Source of the DNA: Clostridium sp. 26_21
GTDB taxonomy: Bacteria; Bacillota; Clostridia; TANB77; CAG-508
Assembly (NCBI GenBank): GCA_001915995.1
Contig: MNRO01000019.1
Coordinates: forward strand, 163,987-227,986
DNA: 64,000 nt
Direction: 5' to 3'
The notes beneath the pieces are model-generated. The model did not search any database. It saw only the letters and a program-made list of their open reading frames with translations, and was not told where the DNA came from. Each line of letters begins with the position of its first letter. Position 1 is the stretch's first letter. The position numbers and the translations under genes were made by a program. This document shows, piece after piece, positions 16,696 to 25,591 of this stretch.

Positions 16696-18255
16696 ATGAA
16701 AAAAATTATTTCAATTTTGACAATTGTTTTATTAGCCATTATTGCAGTATGTCCACTAAGTTTTGCTGCTAATAACTTAACATTAACTGTTACAGGTGAT
16801 GTAGCAGGAAGAACATTATCAGTATATAAATTATTTAATTTAACAGTAGAAGACAATGATAATTACCATTATTCATGGGATGGTTTAGCATCAGAAGGAT
16901 TCTTTACAAGTAAAGGATATGCAAATATATATCAAGTATTAGAGGAATTAAGAAATTATGAAAATGATTCTACAAGTTTAACAAATTTAGCATTAGAATA
17001 TTATAATTTCTGTACAGATCCTGCTAATAGTGCAATATTAGCAAGCAAAACTTCAAGAATAGATGCAAAAACAGTTGGAGAAGATGAGAGATATGTTGAA
17101 TTTACAGGATTAGATGAAGGATATTATTTAGTATATGATGAAACAGAAAATCCTAATAATACAGTATCAAAAGCTAGATCAGCAGCAATACTTTCAAGCT
17201 TAATTCAAAGTGAAGAAGTAAAAATTAAAACAGATGATATTCACATAGAAAAAGAGGCAGATGTGGCAACAGCAAATGTTGGTGAAAATGTAAACTTTAC
17301 AATTACAACAGAAGTTCCAAGAATGATTGGATATGACAAATATGAATTCAATGTAGAAGATACAATGTCAAAAGGATTAGACTTTAATGATGATATAGAA
17401 ATAACAATAGGTGGCAAAACATATACAAATGCAACAATTTCTACAACAAAAAATGCAAATGGAACAACAAGCTTAGAGATAAAATTCAATGATTTTATTT
17501 CACAAAAAGACAATGCTGGTGCAGAAATAAAAATTACATATTCTGCAAAATTAAATTCAGATGCAGCAATTAAAAAAGACAATACAAACCAAGTAAAATT
17601 AATATACTCAAATGACCCAAAAACAGATGGAAAAGGTGAATCAACACCAGATATTGTTCATGTATATTCATTTACATTTGATATAACAAAAAAGAATTCA
17701 AAAGCTGAAACATTGAATGGTGCAAAATTCATATTAAAACTTTCAAATGGAAAATATGCTACATTTGACGAAAATGGAAAATTCACAGGAGAAGTTGAAA
17801 ACAAAGAAGATGCAACAGTATTAACTTCATCAGGAACAAAAGAAAAAGATGGTGCAGAAGTTGATGCAGGAAAAATTCAAATATCAGGATTAAAAGAAGG
17901 AACATATACATTAATTGAAACAAAAGCTCCAGAAGGATATAATACACCAAACTTTGAATTTGTATTTAAAATAACACCAAGATTTAATGATGATGGAATT
18001 CTTGAAGATGCAGATTTTGAATATTTACCAATGTCAAATTCAGCAAATGGATATGTTACAGGAGTACAAACAAAAGATGGTGTTGCAGAATTTAGTATTG
18101 ACATATTAAATGCTCAAAAAGGACTTTTACCATCAACAGGTGGAATGGGAACAACACTCTTTACAACTGCAGGAATTGTTTTAATGATTAGTGCATTAGG
18201 TGTTTTAGTTATAAAAATGAAGAAAAATAAATCAGTATATTCAAAAGAAAATTAG
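16696..18255 (+). CDS. Major pilin, isopeptide-forming LPXTG backbone subunit (FimA/SpaA-like)
   Basis: A 519-residue pilus shaft protein. Order of features: signal peptide ending near SFAAN (about 24), an N-terminal pilin domain, a VHVYSFTFDITKKN segment at the position of the pilin motif, a CnaB/SpaA-like domain with the E-box YTLIETKAPEGY, and an LPSTGG sorting signal with hydrophobic helix and KMKKNK tail. The E-box Glu promotes intramolecular Lys-Asn isopeptide bonds. The pilin motif lacks the usual Pro-Lys, but KK follows closely. The gene starts 3 bases after the accessory pilin and precedes the pilin polymerase. Confidence 0.88.
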   Translation: MKKIISILTIVLLAIIAVCPLSFAANNLTLTVTGDVAGRTLSVYKLFNLTVEDNDNYHYSWDGLASEGFFTSKGYANIYQVLEELRNYENDSTSLTNLALEYYNFCTDPANSAILASKTSRIDAKTVGEDERYVEFTGLDEGYYLVYDETENPNNTVSKARSAAILSSLIQSEEVKIKTDDIHIEKEADVATANVGENVNFTITTEVPRMIGYDKYEFNVEDTMSKGLDFNDDIEITIGGKTYTNATISTTKNANGTTSLEIKFNDFISQKDNAGAEIKITYSAKLNSDAAIKKDNTNQVKLIYSNDPKTDGKGESTPDIVHVYSFTFDITKKNSKAETLNGAKFILKLSNGKYATFDENGKFTGEVENKEDATVLTSSGTKEKDGAEVDAGKIQISGLKEGTYTLIETKAPEGYNTPNFEFVFKITPRFNDDGILEDADFEYLPMSNSANGYVTGVQTKDGVAEFSIDILNAQKGLLPSTGGMGTTLFTTAGIVLMISALGVLVIKMKKNKSVYSKEN

Positions 18256-18273
18256 TATGAAAGGGATATAATA

Positions 18274-18984
18274 ATGTTAAAATTTTTTAAGAAATATTGG
18301 ATAAACATTTTGTTTGTAATGATATTTGTTATAGGATTATTAATATTTTTATATCCTTTTATTAGTAATTTTATTAACGAAAGACTTCAAACAAAAGAAG
18401 TATCTGAATATGATGTTAAGATACAAAAATTAACAAATGATGAATATAATTTGATGATTAGAAAAGCTCAGGAATATAATAATTTATTACTTTCTGGAAC
18501 ATTAGAAGAAAATACAGAAAAGGCAGATGAAAGAGGATATTATGATTTATTATCATTAGATGATTCAGGAATAATGGGATATTTAACAATAGATAAAATA
18601 AATGTTAAAGCACCAATATTTCATGGAAGTGAAAGATCTGTTTTGCAAAATGGAATAGGTCATATGAAAGGTTCATCATTGCCTGTTGATAGTCCAAGTT
18701 CACATGTTATTTTAGCAGGGCATACAGGTTTACCTTCTGCTAAGTTATTAACAGATTTAAATAAGATGGAAATTGGAGATAAATTTGAAATATCTGTTTT
18801 AAAATATAAATTTGTTTATGAGGTAGATCAAATTCTTGTAGTAGAACCTAATAATACAGAAAATTTGGGAATTGAAGATGGGAAACAGTTTGCTACACTT
18901 ATTACTTGCACTCCATATGGGGTTAATTCACATAGATTACTTGTGAGAGGAAAATTAATAAAATATTCATTGACTACAAATTAA
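18274..18984 (+). CDS. srtC: Class C sortase (pilin polymerase)
   Basis: A 236-residue membrane transpeptidase that joins pilins through the LPXTG Thr and a pilin Lys. It has an N-terminal membrane helix (about 8-30), H150 in LAGHTGLP, C212 in ITCTPYG and R221 in SHRLLVRG. I see no obvious DPF/DPW lid motif ahead of the catalytic domain, which many class C sortases have. It ends the three-gene pilus operon, 18 bases behind the major pilin. Confidence 0.88.
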   Translation: MLKFFKKYWINILFVMIFVIGLLIFLYPFISNFINERLQTKEVSEYDVKIQKLTNDEYNLMIRKAQEYNNLLLSGTLEENTEKADERGYYDLLSLDDSGIMGYLTIDKINVKAPIFHGSERSVLQNGIGHMKGSSLPVDSPSSHVILAGHTGLPSAKLLTDLNKMEIGDKFEISVLKYKFVYEVDQILVVEPNNTENLGIEDGKQFATLITCTPYGVNSHRLLVRGKLIKYSLTTN

Positions 18985-18999
18985 TAAAATTATATAATC

Positions 19000-19031
19000 A
19001 ATATGGTAAGAAAAAAATTGCCATATTTTTT
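19000..19031 (+). terminator. Hairpin after the pilus operon
   Basis: AATATGG pairs with CCATATT, followed by TTTTT; it closes the srtC transcript before the ABC genes. Confidence 0.55.
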
Positions 19032-19074
19032 CTTATTTATTCTCTTACCAAAAAAATAAAAAGGGGAAATACAT

Positions 19075-21273
19075 ATGTTAAAATTAGAAAATGTATCAAA
19101 AATTTATTATACAAATGGAATTGTAGCAACAGGAATATCAAAAGTAAATTTAGAATTAAACATAGGTGAATTTGTAGTAATAACAGGAGAATCTGGAAGT
19201 GGGAAAAGTACACTTTTAAATGTAATATCAGGAATTGACAGTTATGAAGAAGGAGAAATGTATATAAATGGCAAAGAAACAAGCCACTATACTGAAAAAG
19301 ACTTTGAAGAATATAGAAAAAAATATATAGCAAATATTTTTCAAAGTTTCAATTTAATTAATAGTTATACAGTATACCAAAATGTAGAACTAGTATTACT
19401 GTTAAATGGATATAAAAGAAAACAAATAAAGAAAAAAGTACTTGATATAATTGATAAAGTAGGACTCACAAAATTTAAAAACACAAAAGTATCAAAACTA
19501 TCAGGAGGGCAAAAACAAAGAGTAGCAATAGCAAGAGCAATTGTAAAAGACACACCAATAATTGTTGCAGATGAGCCAACTGGAAATTTAGATACAAAGT
19601 CAGCATATGAAATTATAGAATTATTAAAAAATGTAGCCAAAGACAAATTAGTAGTTATTGTAACACATAATATAGAACAAGTTGAAAAATATGCAACAAG
19701 AATAATAAAAATGCATGATGGAAGAATGATACAAAATACTGAAATAAAAAATATAAATGAAGATTCAAAAATAACACAAGCAAGTGGGAAAAATATAACA
19801 ATTCCAAATCAATATAGATTAGGAATCAGAAATACATTTAATATATTCTCAAAATTTATATTATTATTTATAGTATTTACATTTATGAGTGTTGCATTTT
19901 TATCTGAATATTCAGCATTTAAATTAGTAGAACATTCAACAGAAGAAAGTAGTGGATATAGTGCAAATTTAAGAGATATTTCAAAAGAAAGAATATTAAT
20001 AAATAAACAAAATAGAGAACCATTTACAGAAGATGATTATAGTAAAATAAAACAATTATCAAATATAGACTATATAGTAGAAGATGATATTTCATTAGAT
20101 ACAGAATTTATATTAAGAAATGATACACTAAACACTTATGGATATATAAAAGATATAAATAATTTCAAAGGAAATCTAGATATAGGAAGAATGCCAGAAA
20201 ATAATGATGAAATCATTTTAAAAGCAAATAAAGATGACTATACTATAATACAAATGTTAGATAAAACATTAAATGGTGAATTTTCGCTACAAAAATCATA
20301 TAGAGAAGGAGATACAATAAAAACAGTAAAAATAGTTGGAATTCAATATAATGAAAACAATACTATATATGATAGAACTTTTTATGTATCAAATGAAGTT
20401 AAAAAAATAGTAAGATCTTATGTGCATAATCAATATAGTGATATGAAAACATTATTAAATGATAAATATGTACAATACACTATTGAAACAAGTGAAAATG
20501 TTGAACCAGGTACAGCAATTGTAAATGATGATTTAAAATATCAATTTAAAAATAATAAAATAATAAATCAAAATATAAATATAAGTGTAAGCAATATTTA
20601 TTATGAAGATAATATTGATTTAACAATTACAAAAACATTTACAAAGTCAAATCTAAAGAAGTTAACAGGATATACAGATTATAGTTATTATCAAAATGCA
20701 ATAATTATAAATCCTGATGATTACAACTCATTATATGACAAGCCATCATATCAATCAAGTGTATATGTAAAAAATTCAAACGTAATAGATCAAACAATGA
20801 GTGAACTGGAAAATTTAGGATTAAAGCCTAAAAAAGCTACAGATTTTAAAGTTGAATATGAAAATGAAAGTCAGATTGTAAAAATATTTAAAGTAGTAGT
20901 AACAATATTTGTAATAATAGTGGTATTTTTCATATCATATTTAATAATAAGTATTATTCTAAAATCAAGAAATATATATTATACAACTTTAAGAATGTTA
21001 GGCGCAACATCTAAGAGTACAAGAAAAATATTAAATATTGAATTATTTATAAATTCAACATTATCATATTTAATGGTATTAACCTTTGGATATCTGGTAA
21101 AACAAGATATTATAAAAATCGAATTTATTGCAAATCTAATAAAATATATAACATTAAATGAATGTATTTTAATGTATCTAATTCTATTTGTAGTAACACA
21201 ATTAATAGCAAGAAAGTTTGCAAAGAAAATATTTAAAAGTTCTGCAATGAACAGATATAATGAGGAGGTGTAA
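19075..21273 (+). CDS. ABC exporter with fused ATPase and FtsX-like permease (MacB-like), 732 aa
   Basis: A single polypeptide with an N-terminal nucleotide-binding domain (about 1-225: Walker A GESGSGKST, signature LSGGQKQRVAIARA, Walker B IIVADEPTGNLD, H-loop VTHN). Four membrane helices follow, one near 258-280 and three in the last 150 residues, with a large outside domain between. This is the MacB/FtsX fold, which works by mechanotransmission rather than by a channel. Substrates of relatives are peptides, lipoproteins or antibiotics; here it is unknown. A second fused gene follows immediately, so the two may form a heterodimer. Confidence 0.8.
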   Translation: MLKLENVSKIYYTNGIVATGISKVNLELNIGEFVVITGESGSGKSTLLNVISGIDSYEEGEMYINGKETSHYTEKDFEEYRKKYIANIFQSFNLINSYTVYQNVELVLLLNGYKRKQIKKKVLDIIDKVGLTKFKNTKVSKLSGGQKQRVAIARAIVKDTPIIVADEPTGNLDTKSAYEIIELLKNVAKDKLVVIVTHNIEQVEKYATRIIKMHDGRMIQNTEIKNINEDSKITQASGKNITIPNQYRLGIRNTFNIFSKFILLFIVFTFMSVAFLSEYSAFKLVEHSTEESSGYSANLRDISKERILINKQNREPFTEDDYSKIKQLSNIDYIVEDDISLDTEFILRNDTLNTYGYIKDINNFKGNLDIGRMPENNDEIILKANKDDYTIIQMLDKTLNGEFSLQKSYREGDTIKTVKIVGIQYNENNTIYDRTFYVSNEVKKIVRSYVHNQYSDMKTLLNDKYVQYTIETSENVEPGTAIVNDDLKYQFKNNKIINQNINISVSNIYYEDNIDLTITKTFTKSNLKKLTGYTDYSYYQNAIIINPDDYNSLYDKPSYQSSVYVKNSNVIDQTMSELENLGLKPKKATDFKVEYENESQIVKIFKVVVTIFVIIVVFFISYLIISIILKSRNIYYTTLRMLGATSKSTRKILNIELFINSTLSYLMVLTFGYLVKQDIIKIEFIANLIKYITLNECILMYLILFVVTQLIARKFAKKIFKSSAMNRYNEEV

Positions 21274-21277
21274 TATT

Positions 21278-23728
21278 ATGATAAAATTAGTAAAAGTAAA
21301 TAAATATTTTAATAGAAGAAAAAGAAATCAAATGCATATCATAAATAATACATCTCTTGAATTAGGTGATAATGGATTAGTTGCAATTTTAGGGAGTTCC
21401 GGAAGTGGAAAAACAACATTATTAAATGCAATAGGTGGACTTGATAAAGTTAATAGTGGAAAAATATACATAAATGGTAAAAAAATAACACATAAAAGAG
21501 CTTATACAGTTGATAAAATAAGAAATCTAAATATGGGATATATATTTCAAGATTATAAATTGTTAGAAAATATGTCTGTATATGATAATGTTGCACTATC
21601 ATTAAAAATGATAGGAATAAAAAATAAAAAAGAAATACAAAAAAGAGTAAATTATGTTCTTGAAGAAGTAAAAATGTACAGATATAGAAATAGACCTGCT
21701 AAAATGTTATCAGGTGGAGAAAAACAAAGAGTCGCAATAGCAAGAGCACTTGTAAAAAATCCAAGTATAGTAATTGCAGATGAACCAACTGGTAACTTAG
21801 ATAGTAAAAATTCTTTACAAGTAATGAATATAATAAAAGCAATTTCAAAAGAAAAATTAGTAATTCTTGTAACACATGAAGTAGATTTAGCAAATTTTTA
21901 TGCTTCAAGAATTATAGAACTTCAAGATGGAAAAATTGTTAAAGATTATGAAAATGAGCCAAAAGAATCATTAGAATATAGATTAGATAACAAATTATAT
22001 TTAAAAGATTTTGAAAATATTAATAATATCGATAAAGATGATATTAAGGTAAATATATATTCTGATAACAAGCAAGATGAGATTAATATAAAATTAGCAA
22101 TAAAAGATGGAAATATCTATATCCAATCAGAAAACAAGGTAGAAGTTGTTGATGAAAATTCATCAATAGAATTAGTAGATGATCATTACAAAAAGATTGA
22201 TAAAAGCATTTATGATGAAGAAAAATATAATTTGGAAAATATATCTGATAAAAAATATAAAGCAAAATATAAATCAATTTATGGAATAGCAAAATCAATA
22301 ATTACAGGTTTTAAAAGAATTTCAAATTATACTATACTAAAAAAATTATTATTATTAGGATTTTTTGCATCAAGTATGTTTGTTGTATATGCAATATGTA
22401 GTATATATGGTGCATTAGATGTAAGAGATATAGATTTTATGCAAATAGATAGAAATTATTTACAGGTTGAAAACACTACAATAAGTGTTGATGATTTCCT
22501 AAAATATGAACAAGATCCTGGAATTGATTATATATTGCCTGGAAGCGGAGGAGTTATATTTACATTAAATAATAAGGATTATTATCAGACAGCAACACGT
22601 CCTGCAATGGTTAATGGATATTTAGTAGCTATAGATACAATAACAGCAGATAATTTAATAAAAGGTAGAATGCCAGAAAATGAGTATGAAATTGTAGTAG
22701 ATAAAAGAGTAGTACAATCTGTCACATCAGATATGGGAATGGCAGGAAGTTTAGGAATAAAAACAGATGAAGATTTGCTAGGAAGAAGTTTAACTATCAA
22801 AAACTTAAAAGACTTTAAAATAGTTGGAATTGCAGACACAGAAGCAGAGTCTATATTTGTTAATAAATCAATGTTTGTAAATATAATCGCAAATGCCACA
22901 GGTGCAAATAATGTAAATGATTGGTTTTCTAGTGTTTATAAAGAAGAAACAACAGATAGTGAAGTAATGGATTATAATTTATTTTTAGATGATATTACAT
23001 TAACAAAAGGAAGATTACCAGAAAATGATTATGAAGTTATAGTAAATCAAATTAATAAAGATACTATGAAATTAAATAAACCAATAAAAGCACAAATAAA
23101 TGGAGAAGAACTTGTAGTTGTTGGATATTATGATAGTCAAACAGATTTACAGGCATATCTTGTAAATAATAATACAGTAAAATATAATGTAATTAATAAG
23201 CAAAATTCAATGACAATATATGCAAAAGATAGATCACAAGTTATAAATAAATTTAAAGATGAGTATAGGTTGAATATTATTGATAGATATGAAAAAGATA
23301 GAAGTGACTATCTAGAATATAAAAAAGATTCGGTAAAAAGTGCAATAATATTAGCCTCAATAATACTTGCAATATCACTAGTTGAAATATATTTGATGAT
23401 GAGAGCATCATTCTTATCAAGGATAAAAGAAATTGGAGTATTTAGAGCAATTGGAGTAAAAAAATCAGATATATATAGAATGTTCTTGGGTGAAATTATT
23501 GCTATTACTGTATTTGGAAGTGTACCAGGAATTGCACTTATGACATATATATTGGCATCAATTATTAAAATTCAATCAGCATCAAGATTATTTATTGTTA
23601 ATTTTCAAACAATAGGTCTAAGTGTTTTGATTATATTTGGAGTTAATATATTAGTTGGATTATTACCATTATTTAAAATTCTAAGAAAAAGGCCTGCTAG
23701 AATTTTAGCAAGACATGATGTAGAATAA
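21278..23728 (+). CDS. ABC exporter with fused ATPase and FtsX-like permease (MacB-like), 816 aa
   Basis: Partner-like protein with the ATPase first (Walker A GSSGSGKTT, signature LSGGEKQRVAIARA, Walker B IVIADEPTGNLD, VTHE). An acidic linker (about 230-330), a first membrane helix (about 345-370), a large outside region and three C-terminal helices with an FtsX core around IKEIGVFRAIGVKKSD follow. I start at the ATG at 21278 because GGAGG lies 8 bases upstream, inside the end of the previous gene; the earlier in-frame codon at 21260 has no site. Spacing to the first exporter gene is 4 bases, implying translational coupling. Confidence 0.8.
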   Translation: MIKLVKVNKYFNRRKRNQMHIINNTSLELGDNGLVAILGSSGSGKTTLLNAIGGLDKVNSGKIYINGKKITHKRAYTVDKIRNLNMGYIFQDYKLLENMSVYDNVALSLKMIGIKNKKEIQKRVNYVLEEVKMYRYRNRPAKMLSGGEKQRVAIARALVKNPSIVIADEPTGNLDSKNSLQVMNIIKAISKEKLVILVTHEVDLANFYASRIIELQDGKIVKDYENEPKESLEYRLDNKLYLKDFENINNIDKDDIKVNIYSDNKQDEINIKLAIKDGNIYIQSENKVEVVDENSSIELVDDHYKKIDKSIYDEEKYNLENISDKKYKAKYKSIYGIAKSIITGFKRISNYTILKKLLLLGFFASSMFVVYAICSIYGALDVRDIDFMQIDRNYLQVENTTISVDDFLKYEQDPGIDYILPGSGGVIFTLNNKDYYQTATRPAMVNGYLVAIDTITADNLIKGRMPENEYEIVVDKRVVQSVTSDMGMAGSLGIKTDEDLLGRSLTIKNLKDFKIVGIADTEAESIFVNKSMFVNIIANATGANNVNDWFSSVYKEETTDSEVMDYNLFLDDITLTKGRLPENDYEVIVNQINKDTMKLNKPIKAQINGEELVVVGYYDSQTDLQAYLVNNNTVKYNVINKQNSMTIYAKDRSQVINKFKDEYRLNIIDRYEKDRSDYLEYKKDSVKSAIILASIILAISLVEIYLMMRASFLSRIKEIGVFRAIGVKKSDIYRMFLGEIIAITVFGSVPGIALMTYILASIIKIQSASRLFIVNFQTIGLSVLIIFGVNILVGLLPLFKILRKRPARILARHDVE

Positions 23729-23764
23729 AAAAAACCAATATTACATTTGTAATATTGGTTTTTT
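23729..23764. terminator. Bidirectional intrinsic terminator
   Basis: A perfect 16-base-pair stem (AAAAAACCAATATTAC against GTAATATTGGTTTTTT) with a 4-base loop fills the gap between the convergent exporter and HD-GYP genes. Confidence 0.9.
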
Positions 23765-24714
23765 TAAACTTTTAATTTTTTTATTTTATCTATTTCTGTG
23801 AACAAATCCTTTACTGTTTGTTGTTTTAAATCATAAGCAGTTAAATATTCTTGGTGAATTTTATTAAAATTCTCAAAATTTTCATTGTTTTTAAATAAGC
23901 AAGGTATATATTCTTTATAAAAATCAATATCAATTTGTTTTTTAGAAGAATTCATTTTATTAATTAAATCAGAAATCTTTTTATGTCTATCAATTTCTTG
24001 TTTTAAATATTTAACATAATTCATTGTACAAGCAATTTCATATTCTGTATCATCAATAACAACTTTTATTAATTTTTTTACAACTAATTTATTGTTTTTG
24101 CCAGCAGTAGTATATCCTGTGCCAATAGGAGCATTAGGGGATGGTTGTGTATTACTTATAATTATTTTTAAAGCATCTGAAATATTTATATGTGATTTAT
24201 ATTGTCTTTTGCTAACAATAGCATCAAATTCATCTGCAACTCTTATTATTTGAGCTTCATATGGAATATCTTTTTTTGTTAGTCCTTGAGGATATCCTGT
24301 ACCATCAAGAGCTTCGTGATGATAATATGGACCTGCATAATATGGTCTTAGAGCTTTATCTTTTAAACAAAGTTGATATCCTAAAGTAGTATGGGTTTTC
24401 ATAATTTCAAATTCTTTATCAGTTAAAACAGATGGTTTTTGCAAGATCTCACTTGGAATAAACATTTTTCCTATGTCATGAATATATGCACATGTTACAC
24501 AATATTCTGTAAAACCTTTTGTGCAATGTAATTTTTTGCATAAATTACAAGTTACAGTAGCAACATTTTCAGAATGTTTTCGAGTGAATAAATCTAATGA
24601 ATCTAAAATATTTAATTGATATTGAATAGATTTATTTAAATTATATGTTTTTAGATATGTTTGATCATAGAAGTCAAATTTTTCATTTAATATTATTTCT
24701 TTATTATTTTCCAT
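23764..24714 (-). CDS. HD-GYP domain protein (putative c-di-GMP phosphodiesterase)
   Basis: A 316-residue cytosolic protein. Metal-binding HD motif HDIGK, further His residues and HHEALDGTGYPQGL show an HD-GYP domain, which in tested members hydrolyses cyclic di-GMP or related dinucleotides. Several Cys residues (CNLCKKLHC, YCVTC) precede the HD motif, an unusual cluster that could bind metal. There is no recognisable REC or sensory domain. I start at the ATG at 24714, which has AAAGGAA upstream, not the in-frame codon at 24768. It stands alone on the minus strand between the exporters and a two-component system. Confidence 0.82.
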   Translation of the reverse strand: MENNKEIILNEKFDFYDQTYLKTYNLNKSIQYQLNILDSLDLFTRKHSENVATVTCNLCKKLHCTKGFTEYCVTCAYIHDIGKMFIPSEILQKPSVLTDKEFEIMKTHTTLGYQLCLKDKALRPYYAGPYYHHEALDGTGYPQGLTKKDIPYEAQIIRVADEFDAIVSKRQYKSHINISDALKIIISNTQPSPNAPIGTGYTTAGKNNKLVVKKLIKVVIDDTEYEIACTMNYVKYLKQEIDRHKKISDLINKMNSSKKQIDIDFYKEYIPCLFKNNENFENFNKIHQEYLTAYDLKQQTVKDLFTEIDKIKKLKV

Positions 24715-24739
24715 TGTAATATTCCTTTCATTATTTTTT

Positions 24740-24768
24740 ATAATATCATTAAAAAAATAAATGTGCAA
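24740..24768 (-). promoter_or_regulatory. Promoter of the HD-GYP gene
   Basis: On the minus strand TTGCAC (24763-24768), 17 bases, TATTAT (24740-24745). Confidence 0.5.
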
Positions 24769-24822
24769 TATTTTTGGAAAAGTAATAAAAGAGTTTTTAA
24801 TAAAAAATTAATAAAACAGATA

Positions 24823-24851
24823 TTCCGAAATAGCTCAAAACATGTTATAAT
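24823..24851 (+). promoter_or_regulatory. Promoter of the two-component operon
   Basis: TTCCGA (24823-24828), 17 bases, perfect TATAAT (24846-24851), about 30 bases before the response-regulator start. The weak -35 suggests help from an activator. Confidence 0.55.
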
Positions 24852-24883
24852 AATGAAGAAAAAGTTATAAAGGAGAAAATTTT

Positions 24884-25573
24884 ATGTATAACATACTAGT
24901 AGTAGACGATGACAAAGAAATAGTAAAAGCAATAGAAATATATTTAGAAAAAGAAAATTATTTAATTTATAAAGCTTATGATGGAGAAGAAGCTTTAAAA
25001 CAAATAAATGAGAATCTAATTAATTTAATAATAATGGATATAATGATGCCCAAAAAAGATGGAATAGAAACATTAGAAGAAATAAGAAAAAATAAAGATA
25101 TACCAGTCATATTATTATCAGCAAAATCAGAAGATATAGATAAAATAAATGGTTTAAATATAGGAGCAGATGATTATATAACAAAACCATTTAATCCAGA
25201 AGAATTGATTGCAAGAGTAAATGCAATTATAAGAAGATGTTCAAAAAATAATGTTTTATCAGAAAAAGCAGAACTAATAAAAGCAGGAAATTTAACAATT
25301 GATGATGAATTAAAAAAAGTTGTTGTAGATGGTAAAGAAGTAAAACTTACACCAACAGAATATAATATTTTGAAATTTTTAACACAAAACAAAGGGAAAG
25401 TATATTCAATAGACGAAATATATACAAATATATGGGAAGAAGAAAGTTTTGCGGCAGAAAACATTATTGCAGTCCACATTAGACATATAAGAGAAAAAAT
25501 TGAAGTAAATCCAAAAGAACCTAAATATTTAAAAGTAATATGGGGAGTTGGATATAAAGTAGAAAACCTTTAA
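24884..25573 (+). CDS. OmpR-family response regulator
   Basis: A 229-residue transcription factor with an N-terminal receiver domain (acidic pocket VVDDD, phospho-acceptor D52 in MDIMMP, switch residues in LLSA and the TKPF Lys) and a C-terminal winged-helix DNA-binding domain ending GVGYKVEN. It is followed after 18 bases by its cognate histidine kinase. Targets are not shown; the nearby exporter pair is a candidate. Confidence 0.92.
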   Translation: MYNILVVDDDKEIVKAIEIYLEKENYLIYKAYDGEEALKQINENLINLIIMDIMMPKKDGIETLEEIRKNKDIPVILLSAKSEDIDKINGLNIGADDYITKPFNPEELIARVNAIIRRCSKNNVLSEKAELIKAGNLTIDDELKKVVVDGKEVKLTPTEYNILKFLTQNKGKVYSIDEIYTNIWEEESFAAENIIAVHIRHIREKIEVNPKEPKYLKVIWGVGYKVENL

Positions 25574-25591
25574 TAAGGAGAAAAAAATAAA

